Positions 8,422-18,037 of a stretch of 51,636 nt of DNA are shown piece by piece; within the stretch, counting starts at the first letter, position 1, and each line of letters begins with the position of its first letter. Under the pieces are notes generated by a model, which worked only from the letters and a program-made list of their open reading frames with translations, was not told where the DNA came from and ran no database searches. Source of the DNA: Clostridia bacterium (GTDB lineage Bacteria > Bacillota > Clostridia > Christensenellales > Aristaeellaceae); the NCBI GenBank assembly GCA_017541205.1, contig JAFXZO010000088.1:1-51636 (forward strand), written 5' to 3'. Position numbers and translations under genes: made by a program.

Positions 8422-10641
8422 ATGCGGTATGCAATCGATCTGAAAGGCCATCAGGTTTCACAGGTACATTCCTTGGGCGGGGATTTTTCCGGCACAGATC
8501 CGTCCGGCGACCGGCTGTCCATCAACAGCTTCTATTTTGAGAAGAACGGCAGGCCTTTCTATCCCGTCTCCGGCGAATTCCATTACAGCCGGATGGACGA
8601 CCGCCGCTGGGAAGACGAGCTCATCAAAATGCGCATGGGCGGCATCAATGTCGTTTCCACTTACCTTTTCTGGAATCACATCGAAGAAGAAGAAGGCGTA
8701 TTCGATTTTGCCGGTCGCAGGGATCTGCGCCGCTTTGTCTCGCTGTGCAAAAAGCACGGCTTGTATGTGATCCTGCGGGTGGGGCCCTTCGACCACGGCG
8801 AAGTGCGAAACGGCGGACTGCCGGACTGGCTCTACGGCAAGCCCTTTGAGGTGCGCACCACGAACCCGGAGTTTTTGCAATATGTGGAACGCCTGTACGC
8901 GAAAATCGGGGAGCAGGTAAAGGGCCTGTTCTTTGGGGACGGCGGGCCCATCATTGCCGTGCAGTTGGACAACGAATACATGCACTCCTCCGCCCCCTGG
9001 GAAATGACCACGGGCATTTCGGGCGAATGGGTGTTCAGCGGGAACGAAGGGGAAGCGTATATCCTCAAGCTTCGGGAGCTGGCGCTCCAATGCGGCCTTA
9101 AGCCGGCGTTTTTTACCGGAACCGCCTGGGGCGGCGCCGCCTATTCGGAAAGGGTCTTGCCCCTGTGGGGCGGCTATGCTTACCGTCCCTGGATTTTCTA
9201 TTCCCATAAGGGCGAGCATCCCGCCACGGAAGAATATATCTACCAGGATTACCACCGGGACGGGATCGAGTGCACCGACGATTTTGAACCCGCGTACCGG
9301 CCTTCCGAACGCCCCTACGCCTGCTGCGAAATGGGCGGCGGCATGATGTGCTGCTACTATTATCGGTTCATTTATCCTTACAAGAGCGTGGACGCGCTGG
9401 CGAACATCAAGCTGGGCTCCGGCTGCAATTTCCTGGGCTATTACATGTTCCAGGGCGGCACCAACCCCATCGGCAAAAACGGGACGTATCTGAACGAATC
9501 CCAGGTGCCCAAAATCAGCTATGACTACCAGGCTGCGCTGGGGGAGTTCGGGCAGCTTCGGGAAAGCTACAGCCGCCTGAAAGCCATCCATTTCTTCACC
9601 CGCTTCTTCGGCGACCGCGTCGCGCCCATGGAAACGGTGCTGCCGGAAGGGGCTTCCCAGATCGACCCGAAAGACCTAACCACCCTGCGCTTCGCTGTGC
9701 GCACCGACGGGGAAAGCGGCTTCCTGTTCATCAACAATTTCCAGGATCACCGCATCATGCCGGATAAGAAAAACGAACAAGTCATCATTCAAACAGCAAA
9801 AGAAACGTATACGTTCGATATTTCCATTGCCTCCGAGGAAAACGCCATCCTGCCCTTCCATTTTGATCTGGACGGCATATTGCTAAAGCGGGCTAACGCC
9901 CAGCCGGTGCTTCGGACGGAAATCAAAGGCCGGGCGGTATATGCGTTCATGGTGCCTGAGGGCGGTTCTTTCCGGTTTGAAGAAGAAGCGAACGTGACCG
10001 GCGGCAGCCAGCTTTTCACCGTCCAGAAGGGGGACAAGACGGTGGATATCCTGCTGCTCACCCGGGAGGAAACCAACCGGCTGTTCATCCTGCGGGACGG
10101 AAGCCTGATCCTCACCGACGCCGCGCTGCTGGAGGATGAAAACGGCGCGCTTCGACTGGAAACGGTCAAGGCCGAAAACACCCTGTATTGCTATCCGGCG
10201 GACAGATTGCAGGGAAAAGCCCAGCGCCTGAACGATCAAGGCCCCTGGGGGATGTATCAGGCAAACACACCTGAGAAGAAAATCGCGATCGCCTGCGAAC
10301 CCGCCGCCCCCTGCCGCTGGAAGCTGAGCATCCCCGAAAACGCCCTGGAAGGCCTCAAGGACGCGCGCCTGCAAATCGATTACCGGGGCGACATCGGCAT
10401 GCTGTTCCTGAACGATGTTTTGATGAACGACAATTTCTGCAACGGCGATACCTGGGTAGTGGGCCTCATGGAGCACAGGGATAAGCTGCCGGGCACCATG
10501 GTGCTCAAAATCTCTCCCATCCGGGAAGGGGCCAACGTGAACGTGGAATCCGCCATGGCCGCGCGGAACGAGGAAGTCAAGGCCCTGATCGCGGATTTGC
10601 AGCAAATCAAAGTCCAGCCCGTCTATGAAATCAAGCTGTAA
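8422..10641 (+). CDS. Glycoside hydrolase family 35 (beta-galactosidase)
   Basis: 739 residues without a signal peptide, so cytoplasmic. GH35 enzymes remove terminal beta-galactose from oligosaccharides with retention. The TIM barrel fills the first 380 residues: SGEFHYSRMDDRRWEDELIKMRMGG is typical. IAVQLDNEY places the acid/base at Glu185, and the nucleophile candidate is Glu303 in YACCEMGGGM. The barrel closes with MFQGGTNPIGK and SYDYQAALGEFG. The C-terminal part is beta-sandwich-like. The ATG at 8422 follows AGAGG at 8 bases; a GTG at 8413 overlaps that site. It forms a unit with the DUF5107-TPR gene 12 bases downstream. Confidence 0.9.
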   Translation: MRYAIDLKGHQVSQVHSLGGDFSGTDPSGDRLSINSFYFEKNGRPFYPVSGEFHYSRMDDRRWEDELIKMRMGGINVVSTYLFWNHIEEEEGVFDFAGRRDLRRFVSLCKKHGLYVILRVGPFDHGEVRNGGLPDWLYGKPFEVRTTNPEFLQYVERLYAKIGEQVKGLFFGDGGPIIAVQLDNEYMHSSAPWEMTTGISGEWVFSGNEGEAYILKLRELALQCGLKPAFFTGTAWGGAAYSERVLPLWGGYAYRPWIFYSHKGEHPATEEYIYQDYHRDGIECTDDFEPAYRPSERPYACCEMGGGMMCCYYYRFIYPYKSVDALANIKLGSGCNFLGYYMFQGGTNPIGKNGTYLNESQVPKISYDYQAALGEFGQLRESYSRLKAIHFFTRFFGDRVAPMETVLPEGASQIDPKDLTTLRFAVRTDGESGFLFINNFQDHRIMPDKKNEQVIIQTAKETYTFDISIASEENAILPFHFDLDGILLKRANAQPVLRTEIKGRAVYAFMVPEGGSFRFEEEANVTGGSQLFTVQKGDKTVDILLLTREETNRLFILRDGSLILTDAALLEDENGALRLETVKAENTLYCYPADRLQGKAQRLNDQGPWGMYQANTPEKKIAIACEPAAPCRWKLSIPENALEGLKDARLQIDYRGDIGMLFLNDVLMNDNFCNGDTWVVGLMEHRDKLPGTMVLKISPIREGANVNVESAMAARNEEVKALIADLQQIKVQPVYEIKL

Positions 10642-10653
10642 GGAGAAACAGCC

Positions 10654-13600
10654 ATGAACAAGACAAGCGTTTACGAGCAGAGGATCATCTTTCCCACCTA
10701 CAGGGCGGGCCGCCTGGAAAAAAACCCGCTGTTCATTGAAAAGCGGGCGTACCAGGGCTCCACGGGCAAGGTCTATCCCGTGCCGATCTGCGAAACGATC
10801 AGCGATACCAAGGAGGACGTGGCGTATAAAGCCGTCATCCTGGAGAACGATTATCTGTACGTGATGATCCTGCCTCAGCTTGGCGGGCGCATCCAGCGGG
10901 CGCTGGACAAAACCAACAACTATGATTTCGTGTATTACAATCGGGTGATCAAGCCCGCCCTGGTGGGCCTGGCGGGGCCGTGGATCTCGGGCGGCATCGA
11001 ATTCAACTGGCCCCAGCATCACCGCCCCTCCACCTTCATGCCGGTGGATTACGCCATATCTGAGAACCCGGACGGTTCCGCCACGGTGATCCTTGGCGAA
11101 ACGGACCGCATCAACGGCACCAAAGCCAACGCCGGCATCACGCTCTATCCCGACAAAGCCTACATCGAAATCAAAGGCCAATTGTTCAACCCTACGGACT
11201 ATCCCCAGACCTTCCTGTGGTGGGCCAATCCCGCCGTGCACGTGAACGACGGCACCTTCTCCGTGTTCCCGCCCGATGTGAACGCCGTCATGGACCACGG
11301 CAAACGCGCGGTTTCCACCTTCCCCATCGCCACCGGCGAATACTACAAGGCCGATTATTCCGCGGGCGTGGATATTTCCCGGTATAAGAACATCAAGGTG
11401 CCCACCTCCTACATGGCGGCGCATTCCGATTTTGATTTCGTGGGCAATTTCGATGAAGGAAAAGACGCGGGCCTGCTTCACGTGGCCGACCACCATATCA
11501 GCCCCGGCAAGAAGCAGTGGACCTGGGGCAACGGCGATTTCGGCCGCATGTGGGATAAGAACCTCACCGACGAGGACGGCCCTTATATCGAGCTCATGAC
11601 CGGGGTGTTCTGCGACAACCAGCCGGACTTCGCATGGCTGAAACCGCATGAAGAAAAGAATTTCGTACAGTATTTCATGCCCTACAAGACCGTGGGGAGG
11701 GTCAGCAACGCCACCAAGGACGTGATCCTTGGCGTGGATTTCCTGGACGGTCAGGGAAACGTGATCGAACCCGATCCCTTCGCCTATGGAAAAGGAGCAA
11801 ATGAAGCCGTTCAAAAGAAAGCCGCCAAAGCCCGCGTCAAGGTCTATGCATCTGGCGAATACAAAAACGCACAGATCATGATTTGGGCGGACGGCAGGGA
11901 AATGTACCGCAAGACCGTCGATTTAACGCCCAAAGCCGCCTTTGTGGACACGGTGGATGGGCTGCATGATTACCGGATAGAAGTGCGGGATGAAAACGGC
12001 AATGTGCTGTGTGCGTACAAGGAATATGTAAAAGAGAACCGGCCCATTCCCGAACCCGCCGAAGCCCTGAAAAAACCGGAGGAAATCCAATCACTGGAAG
12101 AGCTTTACCTGGCCGGGCAGCATCTGGAGCAGTACCGCCACGCCACCTTCCTGCCCTCTGATTATTACCTGGAGGGCCTGCGGCGCGATCCCACCGATAT
12201 CCGTCTGAATAACGCCTACGGCTTGCATCTGCTGCGCAACGGTCAGGTAGGGGAAAGCGCGCCCTATTTCCGGGCCGCCATCAAAAAACAGACCTGGCGC
12301 AACCCGAACCCTTACGCGGGCGAAGCGTATTATAACCTGGCCCTGGCGATGGAATTGCTGGACAAGCTGCCCGAAGCCTGCGACGCTTTCTTCAAAGCGG
12401 CCTGGAGCGCGGAGACGGCGGGGGCCTCTTTCTTCCATCTGGCTTGCATCTCGATCAAACAAGGGAATCCCAAGCAAGCCCTGCAATTCGCAAACGAAAG
12501 CCTGCTGCGGGGCTGGCACGATATGAAAGCCCGATCCCTGAAAGCGTCCATCCTGGCAATGCTGAACAAGGACGGCAAAGAATACCGGCGCTTTTTGGAT
12601 GAAAGCCTGGCCATCGATCCTTTGTATCTGTCACTCCTCTACAGGAACGCTGACCACGCCGCCTTTGAAAAAGCCACCGGCGGGCGGATCGAGGAATACT
12701 TAAATGTAGCCTATGAGTTCCTTGCCTTCGGCTGCTGGCAGGATGCCGCCGACGCGCTGGCCCGCTGCCCCGCCGAACATCCCATGAAGGATTACGCCAT
12801 AGCCTATGCGGAAGGAAAACTGGGAATGACGGACGCGGCGAAGGCCGACGCGGAAAAGGCCGAAAGCCTGACGACCGATCTGTGTTTTCCGAATAAATTG
12901 ATCGAAAAGCGGATCCTGGAATACGCCGTTTCCATCCTGCCCGCCGCGCCGAAAGCTCATTATTATCTGGGCGAACTGCTCTATGACAAAAAGCAGTACG
13001 ACGCCGCCATCCTCCACTGGCAGGCGGCGGTCCGGGAGATGCCCGATTTGGCCCCGGCCCACCGCAGCCTGTCCATCGCCTATTACAATCACGGGGACAG
13101 AAACCTTGCCGCCGGGGAAATCGCCGCCGCCTGCAAGCTGGAGCCAAAGAACAGCCGCTTCCTGCTGGAGCAGGAGCAGCTGTTCAAGCGCCTGGAACGG
13201 CCGGTCAAAGAGCGGCTTGTCCTCCTGGAAGCCCACAAAGAAATCATTCCCGACCGGTATGCCCTCATGCTGGCCTATATCTCCCTGCTCAATCAGGACG
13301 GGCAGCATGAAAAGGCCCTGGACCTTATGACCCATTACACCTTCCACGTCTGGGAGGGCGGCGAAGGCAAGGTTGCGGACGAGTACAAGACCGCGCTGTT
13401 CGCCCTGGCGGAAAAGGCGCTTTCCGAAAACAAGCCGGAGGAAGCCATCGCCTATGCCAAACGCACCCTCTCCTATCCCGTGAACCTGGGCGAAGGCAAG
13501 CTGGAAAACGTGCCGGACAACCGCGCCTATTATACGATGGGCTGCGCCTACAGATTGCTTTGCGATCATGAAAAAGCCGAGGATTGCTTTGAAAAAGCCA

Positions 13601-13899
13601 TCCTCGGCTCCCAGACGCCGGAACCCGTGCGCTATTACAACGATCAGCCCTCGGATTACATCTATTATCAGGGCCTGGCCTACGCTGCGCTGGGCGATCT
13701 GGAAAAGGCCAAAAAGTCCTTCCACCAGCTCATCATTTTCGGCGAGCGCCACATCTTCGACCGGGTGGGATACGATTTCTTCGCCGTTTCCATGCCCGAG
13801 CTCGAGGTCTACCAGGACGACATGCAAAAGCGCAGCGACGATTACTGCCGCCGCATGATGGCCTTAGGGCGCAGGGGCCTTAAAGAAATCGAAGCATAA
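10654..13899 (+). CDS. DUF5107 and tetratricopeptide-repeat protein
   Basis: 1081 residues, no signal peptide. The first 370 residues form a DUF5107 domain (ILPQLGGRIQRALDKTNNYDFVYYN, then GGIEFNWPQHHRP), a beta-sandwich resembling aldose-1-epimerase/galactose-mutarotase folds. From about residue 490 to the end come many tetratricopeptide-like helical pairs (for example YYNLALAMELLDKLPEACDAFFKAAW, YYTMGCAYRLLCDHEKAEDCFEKAI), expected to be a protein- or sugar-binding solenoid. The gene starts 12 bases after the GH35 gene with AAGGAGAAACAG in between. Genes of this type accompany glycosidases in gut bacteria; the activity is not established from sequence. A sugar-binding or hydrolytic role on galactosides is inference. 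Confidence 0.85.
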   Translation: MNKTSVYEQRIIFPTYRAGRLEKNPLFIEKRAYQGSTGKVYPVPICETISDTKEDVAYKAVILENDYLYVMILPQLGGRIQRALDKTNNYDFVYYNRVIKPALVGLAGPWISGGIEFNWPQHHRPSTFMPVDYAISENPDGSATVILGETDRINGTKANAGITLYPDKAYIEIKGQLFNPTDYPQTFLWWANPAVHVNDGTFSVFPPDVNAVMDHGKRAVSTFPIATGEYYKADYSAGVDISRYKNIKVPTSYMAAHSDFDFVGNFDEGKDAGLLHVADHHISPGKKQWTWGNGDFGRMWDKNLTDEDGPYIELMTGVFCDNQPDFAWLKPHEEKNFVQYFMPYKTVGRVSNATKDVILGVDFLDGQGNVIEPDPFAYGKGANEAVQKKAAKARVKVYASGEYKNAQIMIWADGREMYRKTVDLTPKAAFVDTVDGLHDYRIEVRDENGNVLCAYKEYVKENRPIPEPAEALKKPEEIQSLEELYLAGQHLEQYRHATFLPSDYYLEGLRRDPTDIRLNNAYGLHLLRNGQVGESAPYFRAAIKKQTWRNPNPYAGEAYYNLALAMELLDKLPEACDAFFKAAWSAETAGASFFHLACISIKQGNPKQALQFANESLLRGWHDMKARSLKASILAMLNKDGKEYRRFLDESLAIDPLYLSLLYRNADHAAFEKATGGRIEEYLNVAYEFLAFGCWQDAADALARCPAEHPMKDYAIAYAEGKLGMTDAAKADAEKAESLTTDLCFPNKLIEKRILEYAVSILPAAPKAHYYLGELLYDKKQYDAAILHWQAAVREMPDLAPAHRSLSIAYYNHGDRNLAAGEIAAACKLEPKNSRFLLEQEQLFKRLERPVKERLVLLEAHKEIIPDRYALMLAYISLLNQDGQHEKALDLMTHYTFHVWEGGEGKVADEYKTALFALAEKALSENKPEEAIAYAKRTLSYPVNLGEGKLENVPDNRAYYTMGCAYRLLCDHEKAEDCFEKAILGSQTPEPVRYYNDQPSDYIYYQGLAYAALGDLEKAKKSFHQLIIFGERHIFDRVGYDFFAVSMPELEVYQDDMQKRSDDYCRRMMALGRRGLKEIEA

Positions 13900-13941
13900 C
13901 CGCAAGGCCCGGACAGCGAAGCGCGGTTTCCCTCACAATAT

Positions 13942-15330
13942 TTATTTGCTTTTCAGGTATTCGTCGATGGCCGCGGCGGCATTTTTGCCCGCGCCCATGG
14001 CCAGGATCACGGTGGCTGCCCCGGTGACGGCGTCGCCGCCGGCATACACGCCGGGGCGGGAGGTCAGGCCCGTATTTTCATCCGCGATGATTCCGCCCCA
14101 TTTCTGGGTTTCCAGGCCTTCGGTGGTGGATTTGATGAGGGGATTGGGGCTTGTGCCAAGCGCCATGATGACGCAGTCCAGATCGAGGGTAAATTCACTG
14201 CCCTCCTTGGGCACGGGACGGCGGCGGCCGGAAGCGTCCGGTTCGCCCAATTCCATTTCCTGGCACCGTACAGCGCTGACCCAGCCCTGTTCATTGCCCA
14301 GGATCTCCAAGGGGTTGGTGAGGAACTTAAAGACGATGCCCTCTTCCATCGCATGCTCCACTTCCTCGCGCCGCGCGGGAAGCTCGGCCTCGGTGCGGCG
14401 GTAAACGATGGTCACATCCGCGCCAAGGCGCTTGGCGCAGCGGGCCGCGTCCATGGCAACGTTGCCGCCGCCGACGACGGCCACGCGCTTGCCGTGCTGG
14501 ATGGGGGTGTCGCTGCCGGGCTGATAAGCCTTCATGAGGTTGATACGGGTGAGGAACTCATTGGCGGAATAAACGCCCTTCAAGTTTTCGCCGGGAATGC
14601 TCATAAACTTGGGCAGGCCCGCACCGGAGCCGATGAACACGGCCTCGAACCCGTATTCCTGCTGAAGCTCGTCGATTGTGATCGTTTTGCCGATGACCAC
14701 GTTGGTTTCGATCTGCACGCCGAGGTCACGAAGCGTATTGATTTCCTTTTGCACGATGGATTTGGGCAGACGGAATTCGGGAATGCCGTATACAAGCACG
14801 CCGCCGGCCAGGTGCAGCGCCTCAAACACGGTGACCTGATAGCCCATCTTCGCCAGATCGCCCGCGCAGGTGAGCCCGGATGGGCCGGAGCCGATCACGG
14901 CCACCCTATGCCCGTTTGAAGCGGGCTTTTGCGGCTTTTGCGTGCTGTTCGCATTATGCCAGTCAGCGGCGAAGCGCTCGAGCCTTCCGATGCCGACAGG
15001 CTCGCCCTTGATCCCGCGCACGCACTTGCTTTCACATTGGGTTTCCTGCGGGCAGACGCGGCCGCAAACGGCGGGAAGAGAAGAGGACCTTGCGATCACC
15101 TGATAGGCGGTTTCAAAATTCCCCTCGGCCATTTCCCTGATAAATGCAGGGATGGCAACGCGCACAGGACACCCGGAAACGCAGGGATGGTTTTTGCAGT
15201 TCAGGCAGCGCTTCGCCTCGTCAATCGCCATTTCGGCGGTATAGCCCAGCGCCACTTCCTGAAAATTATGGTTCCTTACATCCGCCGCCTGGGAGGGCAT
15301 CGGATTCTTTTTCGGGGCCATGTTGGGCAT
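13942..15330 (-). CDS. nfnB: NADPH-binding subunit of Nfn (GltD-like)
   Basis: 462 residues. The N-terminal Fe-S domain carries CLNCKNHPCVSGCPV and CGRVCPQETQCESKC, and two Rossmann folds bind FAD (VIGSGPSGL) and NADPH (VVGGGNVAMDAAR). With NfnA it forms the NADH-dependent reduced ferredoxin:NADP+ oxidoreductase, which couples exergonic and endergonic hydride transfers by flavin bifurcation in anaerobes. Alone it would be called the glutamate synthase small subunit, but no large glutamate synthase subunit is adjacent and NfnA is. The start at 15330 follows GGAGG, one base after the nfnA stop; the longer frame to 15462 is an extension inside nfnA. Confidence 0.9.
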   Translation of the reverse strand: MPNMAPKKNPMPSQAADVRNHNFQEVALGYTAEMAIDEAKRCLNCKNHPCVSGCPVRVAIPAFIREMAEGNFETAYQVIARSSSLPAVCGRVCPQETQCESKCVRGIKGEPVGIGRLERFAADWHNANSTQKPQKPASNGHRVAVIGSGPSGLTCAGDLAKMGYQVTVFEALHLAGGVLVYGIPEFRLPKSIVQKEINTLRDLGVQIETNVVIGKTITIDELQQEYGFEAVFIGSGAGLPKFMSIPGENLKGVYSANEFLTRINLMKAYQPGSDTPIQHGKRVAVVGGGNVAMDAARCAKRLGADVTIVYRRTEAELPARREEVEHAMEEGIVFKFLTNPLEILGNEQGWVSAVRCQEMELGEPDASGRRRPVPKEGSEFTLDLDCVIMALGTSPNPLIKSTTEGLETQKWGGIIADENTGLTSRPGVYAGGDAVTGAATVILAMGAGKNAAAAIDEYLKSK

Positions 15331-15331
15331 C

Positions 15332-16171
15332 TTATTTCGCCTCCTTGAACAGATTGCAGGCTTCCTCAAAGGCATGGCGCTCAAAATCCTGATAGGTTCT
15401 GCCACGCGCCATGGCCTCGTCAAAATCGATTTCATGGCCGTCAAATTCCGGGCCGTCCACACAGGCGAACTTCGTTTTGCCGCCGACCGTCAGGCGGCAG
15501 CCGCCGCACATGCCCGTGCCGTCGATCATGATCGGGTTCATGCTTGCGATGGTCTTGACGCCGTATTCCTTGGTGAGGCGGCAGACGAATTTCATCATGA
15601 TCAGCGGGCCGATGGTGATGACCTCGTCGTACTGTTCGCCGCTCTCGATCAGCTTTTTGAGCGCGTCGGTCACCAAACCCTTTTCGCCCCAGGAGCCGTC
15701 GTCGCTCATGCGGATGAATTTGGTGCTGTGGGAAGCGAATTCATCCTCCAGGATGACCAGGTCTTTATTGCGGAAGCCGGCGATGGCGTGGACCTGGGCC
15801 CCTTGCTCAAAGAGCTTTTTCGTGACCGGGTACGCGATGGCGCAGCCGACGCCGCCCCCCACCACGGCCACTTTTTTGAGCCCTTCGGTATGCGTCGCAC
15901 GGCCAAGCGGGCCGACAAAATCGTGAATAAAGTCACCCTCGTTCAGATGATTTAGCTTTTCCGTCGTAGCGCCTACGACCTGGAAGATGATGGTAACGCT
16001 GCCCTTTTCCCGGTCATAATCCGCGACGGTCAGGGGAATGCGCTCGCCGTTTTCATCCACCCTTAGGATAATGAACTGCCCCGGTTCGGCCTTGCGGGCC
16101 ACCAGCGGCGCGTCCACGACCATCAGGGTCACGGTGGGGTTCAGGCATTTTTTCACCAAGATTTTATTCAC
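15332..16171 (-). CDS. nfnA: NADH-binding subunit of Nfn (ferredoxin-NADP reductase-like)
   Basis: 279 residues. An N-terminal flavin-binding beta barrel (EPGQFIILRVDENGERIPLT) precedes a NAD-binding domain (VVGGGVGCAIAYPV). A C-terminal [2Fe-2S] site, DGTGMCGGCRLTVGGKTKFAC, has the Asp and three Cys ligands known from Nfn small subunits. It is the first gene of the nfnA-nfnB operon. AAGGAGG lies in front of the ATG at 16171, and a TATACT -10 element can be read on the minus strand at 16243-16248. The protein oxidises or reduces NAD(H) and passes electrons to NfnB. Homologues are also named sulfide dehydrogenase subunit beta. Confidence 0.92.
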   Translation of the reverse strand: MNKILVKKCLNPTVTLMVVDAPLVARKAEPGQFIILRVDENGERIPLTVADYDREKGSVTIIFQVVGATTEKLNHLNEGDFIHDFVGPLGRATHTEGLKKVAVVGGGVGCAIAYPVTKKLFEQGAQVHAIAGFRNKDLVILEDEFASHSTKFIRMSDDGSWGEKGLVTDALKKLIESGEQYDEVITIGPLIMMKFVCRLTKEYGVKTIASMNPIMIDGTGMCGGCRLTVGGKTKFACVDGPEFDGHEIDFDEAMARGRTYQDFERHAFEEACNLFKEAK

Positions 16172-16308
16172 GATTCAAGCCTCCTTGAGAAAATGGGTAA
16201 GAAATCAGCCTTTTTGACGCGTCTTTGCACCGCGTCCCATACAGTATAGCAGAAATCCGGAAAAATGGCGAATGAATACAAAAGAAAAGCAGTCCGAACG
16301 CATTTTTC

Positions 16309-16337
16309 TTGACGGGGCGGCTGCTTCGCGGTATCAT
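16309..16337 (+). promoter_or_regulatory. Promoter of the Gx transporter gene
   Basis: TTGACG (16309-16314), a 17-base spacer and TATCAT (16332-16337). It argues against the upstream start at 16272, which would lie before the transcription start. Confidence 0.65.
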
Positions 16338-16400
16338 AGAGACGGAAACATACGAATCGTATTTGGAAGGACGTTTTCACTTTTGAAAGAAGCTGCCGCT

Positions 16401-16934
16401 ATGAACGCGTTCCAGGGGAAGCGAAGGGTGCGATCCGTTCGCCAAGCCACGCTGCGCACCGCGTATTCCGGCCTGCTGATCGCCACGATGCTGGTGCTTG
16501 GCTATGTGGAGAGCCTGCTGCCGGCCGTGGGCACGGTGCCGGGGATCAAGATGGGGCTGAGCAACAGCGTGCTCATCTTCGCCGTGTATATGCTGGATCT
16601 GCCGACGGCCTGGATGCTGATGGTCTTAAAGGTGTTTTTGACCGGCCTGCTTTTTGGCGGAGCCACCACCATCCTGTATTCTATGGCGGGCGGCGTATTG
16701 AGCATGCTGCTGATGACGGTGCTCAGCCGCCTTGACGGCGTGCATCCGGTCACCGTCAGCATGGTGGGCGGGGTCATGCACAATGTTGGCCAGGTTTTGA
16801 TGGCCATGCTGCTGTTCCATACGCGCCAGCTGCTGTACTATATGGCCGTATTGATCGGGGTCGGCATGGTCTGCGGCGCGCTGACCGGCGTGTGCGCGTC
16901 GAGCGTGATGAAGCATCTTCGCGCGGCAAAATAA
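16401..16934 (+). CDS. Gx transporter family membrane protein
   Basis: 177 residues with about five membrane segments. The sequence (VGTVPGIKMGLSNSVLIFAVYMLD, then FGGATTILYSMAGGVLSMLLM) matches the family annotated as Gx transporter or heptaprenyl diphosphate synthase component I, related to ECF substrate-binding (S) components. The substrate is not known. The ATG at 16401 is preferred, because the promoter ends at 16337 and excludes 16272. An in-frame TTG at 16383 with GGAAGG 12 bases upstream is an alternative giving six more residues. Confidence 0.8.
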   Translation: MNAFQGKRRVRSVRQATLRTAYSGLLIATMLVLGYVESLLPAVGTVPGIKMGLSNSVLIFAVYMLDLPTAWMLMVLKVFLTGLLFGGATTILYSMAGGVLSMLLMTVLSRLDGVHPVTVSMVGGVMHNVGQVLMAMLLFHTRQLLYYMAVLIGVGMVCGALTGVCASSVMKHLRAAK

Positions 16935-17005
16935 AGCAAGCGAAACGAAAAACGCTACTTTTCATTATCCCCGTTTTCTTCGCATATCCTGCCTTGGAGG
17001 TGCGC

Positions 17006-17980
17006 ATGGAGAACGGGGTTTTTTGCGTGATCGGCGCCATGGTAGGCGCGGGGTTCGCGTCCGGCAGGGAAATCATGGCTTTCTTTTCCCGATACGGCGC
17101 TTATTCCTGGGCGCTGATCGCGCTTTGCGCCTTCTTCATGACAAGCCTGATGCATGCCGTGATGCTGCGCGCGGAAAGCGTCGCAGCATTGACGCCGAAG
17201 GGGATCGCCGCGCCGCTTGGACGGGCGGTTTGGCGGCTTCTTTTCACGTTTACGGGCGGCGCGATGCTGGCCGCGGCAGGTCAGATGGGAGCGCTGACCG
17301 TTCCGATCCGGTACGCGCGGGAGCTCAGCGCGTTTTTCACGCTGCTTTTTTGTGTATTTCAGCCAAGGGACGCCGATAAGATCGGCGCGCCGATGGGAAA
17401 GCTCCTGATCCCGGCCTTGATCGCCGCGCTCATTTTGTGCCTTCGCTCGGAAGGAAGCGCGGTCCTTACGCCCAAATGGACCGGGAAAGAGGGAATAATC
17501 GCCTTGATTTCCGCGCTTGGGTACGGCGCGCTGAACGTAAGCCTGTCCGCGGGCGTGATCTGCGAGGCGGGGCAGGGGAAAAGCAAACGTGAAAAGCGAA
17601 AAACCGCTTTGCTTTCCGGGATAGCGCTCGGCGCGCTTTTGCTCATAGAGAACAGCGCACTCCTCCTGCATGGGGAAGCCGTCGACGCTGCGCTCCCGAC
17701 CGTGCTTGTGCTGAACCGATTCGGCAAGGAAGGCTTTTATCTTTCCGCGGCGGTGCTGTATCTGGCCGTCGTGACCACGCTGAACGCGCAAATCAGGGGA
17801 TTATCTTCGCTGCTGCCGGAAAAAGGGAATCGCATCCTGTGCTTTTTTATGACGGCGGCGGCGTCTCAGCTTGGCTTTCAAGGCATCGTGCAAACTGTTT
17901 ACCCGGCGCTTGGCTGGGCCGCGGCGGTCCTGGCGGGGATCGCCCTTTTCGGCAAACGCGCGGAAACGTCCTCCGGATAA
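17006..17980 (+). CDS. YkvI-like polytopic membrane protein
   Basis: 324 residues with about nine or ten membrane segments. The first helix GAMVGAGFASGREIMAFFSRYG is the signature of the YkvI family, distant relatives of APC/sodium-symporter-type carriers. The transported compound is unknown. The ATG at 17006 follows TTGGAGGTGCGC; the open frame from 16892 overlaps the previous gene. The 71-base spacing to the Gx transporter gene suggests a shared transcript. The downstream gene is convergent. Confidence 0.75.
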   Translation: MENGVFCVIGAMVGAGFASGREIMAFFSRYGAYSWALIALCAFFMTSLMHAVMLRAESVAALTPKGIAAPLGRAVWRLLFTFTGGAMLAAAGQMGALTVPIRYARELSAFFTLLFCVFQPRDADKIGAPMGKLLIPALIAALILCLRSEGSAVLTPKWTGKEGIIALISALGYGALNVSLSAGVICEAGQGKSKREKRKTALLSGIALGALLLIENSALLLHGEAVDAALPTVLVLNRFGKEGFYLSAAVLYLAVVTTLNAQIRGLSSLLPEKGNRILCFFMTAAASQLGFQGIVQTVYPALGWAAAVLAGIALFGKRAETSSG

Positions 17981-17989
17981 GCGCATATC

Positions 17990-18016
17990 AAAAACCCCCT
18001 GCGCATCGGCAAGGGG
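17990..18016 (-). terminator. Terminator of the nucleotidyltransferase gene
   Basis: Read on the minus strand, CCCCTT...GGGGG is followed by TTTTTG, 22 bases after the stop codon. The stem is imperfect in the middle (GC CGAT GC pairs inside the loop). Confidence 0.6.
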
Positions 18017-18037
18017 CAAGCAAGCGGAAACACAAGG

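Noticed and set aside
9883-11814. 643-codon minus-strand frame across GH35 and DUF5107
   Set aside because: It spans two well-supported plus-strand genes and shows no domain; an antisense artefact of high GC.
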